64,000 nucleotides of DNA from Bufo bufo (Eukaryota > Chordata > Amphibia > Anura > Bufonidae), in contig NC_053398.1 in NCBI RefSeq assembly GCF_905171765.1, positions 45,786,323-45,850,322 of the forward strand. The letters are read 5' to 3'. How positions within the stretch are numbered: the first letter of the stretch is position 1; each line of letters opens with the position of its first letter. Made by a program: the position numbers and the translations under genes. Below the pieces are notes generated by a model. It made no database searches, was not told where the DNA came from, and saw nothing but the letters and a program-made list of their open reading frames with translations. This document shows, piece after piece, positions 62,815 through 64,000 of this stretch.

Positions 62815-64000
62815 TTGATATGACAAAAAATAAAAACTTCCATGAACTCACTATGCCCATCAGCGAATACCTTGGGATGTCTTCTTTCCAAAATGGGGTC
62901 ACTTGTGGGGTAGTTATACTGCCCTGGCATTCTAGGGGCCCAAATGTGTGGTAAGGAGTTTGAAATCAAATTCTGTAAAAAATGGCCAGTGAAATCCGAA
63001 AGGTGCTCTTTGGAATATGGGCCCCTTTGCCCACCTAGGCTGCAAAAAAGTGTCACACATGTGGTATCTCCGTACTCAGGAGAAGTAGGGGAATGTGTTT
63101 TGGGGTGTCATTTTACATATACCCATGCTGGGTGAGAGAAATATCTTGGCAAAAGACAACTTTGTATAAAAAAATGGTAAAAGTTGTCTTTTGCCAAGAT
63201 ATTTCTCTCACCCAGCATGGGTATATGTAAAATGACACCCCAAAACACATTCCCCAACTTCTCCTGAATACGGAGATACCACATGTGTGACACTTTTTTG
63301 CAGCCTAGGTGGGCAAAGGGGCCCACATTCCAAAGAGCACCTTTCGGATTTCACTGGTCATTTTTTACAGAATTTGATTTCAAACTCCTTACCACACATT
63401 TGGGCCCCTAGAATGCCAGGGCAGTATAACTACCCCACAAGTGACCCCATTTTGGAAAGAAGACACCCCAAGGTATTCGCTGATGGGCATAGTGAGTTCA
63501 TGGAAGTTTTTATTTTTTGTCACAAGTTAGTGGAATATGAGACTTTGTAAGAAAAAATAAAAATTAAAAAAAATCATCATTTTCCACTAACTTGTGACAA
63601 AAAATAAAAAATTCTAGGAACTCGCCATGCCCCTCATGGAATACCTTGGGGTGTCTTCTTTCCAAAATGGGGTCACTTGTGGGGTAGTTATACTGCCCTG
63701 GCATTTTCCAGGGGCCCTAATGTGTGGTAAGTAGGTAAATGACCTGTGAAATCCTAAAGGTGCTCTTTGGAATATGGGCCCCTTTGCCCACCTAGGCTGC
63801 AAAAAAGTGTCACACATGTGGTATCGCTGTATTCAGGAGAAGTTGGGGAATGTGTTTTGGGGTGTCTTTTTACATATACCCATGCTGGGTGAGAGAAATA
63901 TCTTGGCAAAAGACAACTTTTCCCATTTTTTTATACAAAGTTGGCATTTGACCAAGATATTTCTCTCACCCAGCATGGGTATATGTAAAATGACACCCCA
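62815..64000. repeat. Array of alternating inverted repeats
   Basis: A unit of about 360 bp (boxes CTTCTTTCCAAAATGGGGTC, GGTGCTCTTTGGAATATGGG, AAAAAAGTGTCACACATGTG, ACCCATGCTGGGTGAGAGAA) is present forward (62815-63165), inverted (63175-63530), forward again (63590-63930), and starts a further inverted copy (63935-64000). Neighbouring units share short AT-rich centres. It resembles the noncoding arrays of the piggyBac elements and continues beyond the window. Confidence 0.85.

Overview
The window looks like a piece of a large, transposon-rich vertebrate genome, most likely a frog or other amphibian. The basis is the mixture of element types: piggyBac, Tc1/mariner, PIF/Harbinger, hAT MITEs, Helitron, Penelope-like, CR1 and a long-LTR element. 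I found one host gene fragment and no tRNA, rRNA or CRISPR. The host fragment is the first coding exon of transaldolase (TALDO1, minus strand, 1972-2071), with a GC-rich TATA/CCAAT promoter just above it. Positions 1-1971 are the start of its intron 1. Almost everything from 2.4 kb to the end is mobile DNA.

2.7-35.1 kb is a nest of insertions. The oldest layer is a degraded piggyBac (PB1) with a broken transposase at 4.36-6.85 kb and a long noncoding array of roughly 350-400 bp units. Several elements inserted into that array: PB2 (8003-13854, nearly intact transposase), PB4 (15972-29814), two MITEs and a Helitron-like piece. PB4 contains a Harbinger block with a MADF-domain gene and a HARBI1-like transposase gene. 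The MADF intron contains a noncoding piggyBac relative (PB3) and another TTAA-flanked element that itself carries a Tc1. The HARBI1 intron contains a second Tc1 and a hAT MITE. At the deepest point there are five layers, and most joints keep their target-site duplications (TTAA, TA or 8 bp).

36.7-61.6 kb holds Harbinger-type MITEs, a long inverted repeat with hammerhead-ribozyme-like motifs, a decayed CR1 LINE, and a Penelope-like element (minus strand, about 43.0-57.5 kb). The Penelope element is cut into pieces by a Tc1 element, a 348-bp Harbinger MITE, a DD37E Tc1/mariner element and an 8.5-kb LTR element. The LTR element has an open Gag frame, a tRNA-Arg-type primer site and 2.1/2.5-kb LTRs, but no recognisable pol. 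A pogo/Tigger fragment and a second Harbinger (MADF plus HARBI1 genes facing each other) follow. 61.6-64 kb has the 5' end of another Harbinger/MADF gene and an array of repeats in alternating orientation that runs off the window.

The least expected signals are: (1) chains of 7-13 consecutive hairpins in the 5' ends of three piggyBac copies; (2) hammerhead-like motifs whose core positions 3 and 8 appear to co-vary; (3) inverted and recently expanded noncoding arrays inside the piggyBac elements; (4) LTRs carrying a CTCF consensus and a full CRE. All reading was by eye. Family names rest on motif recognition, not on searches.
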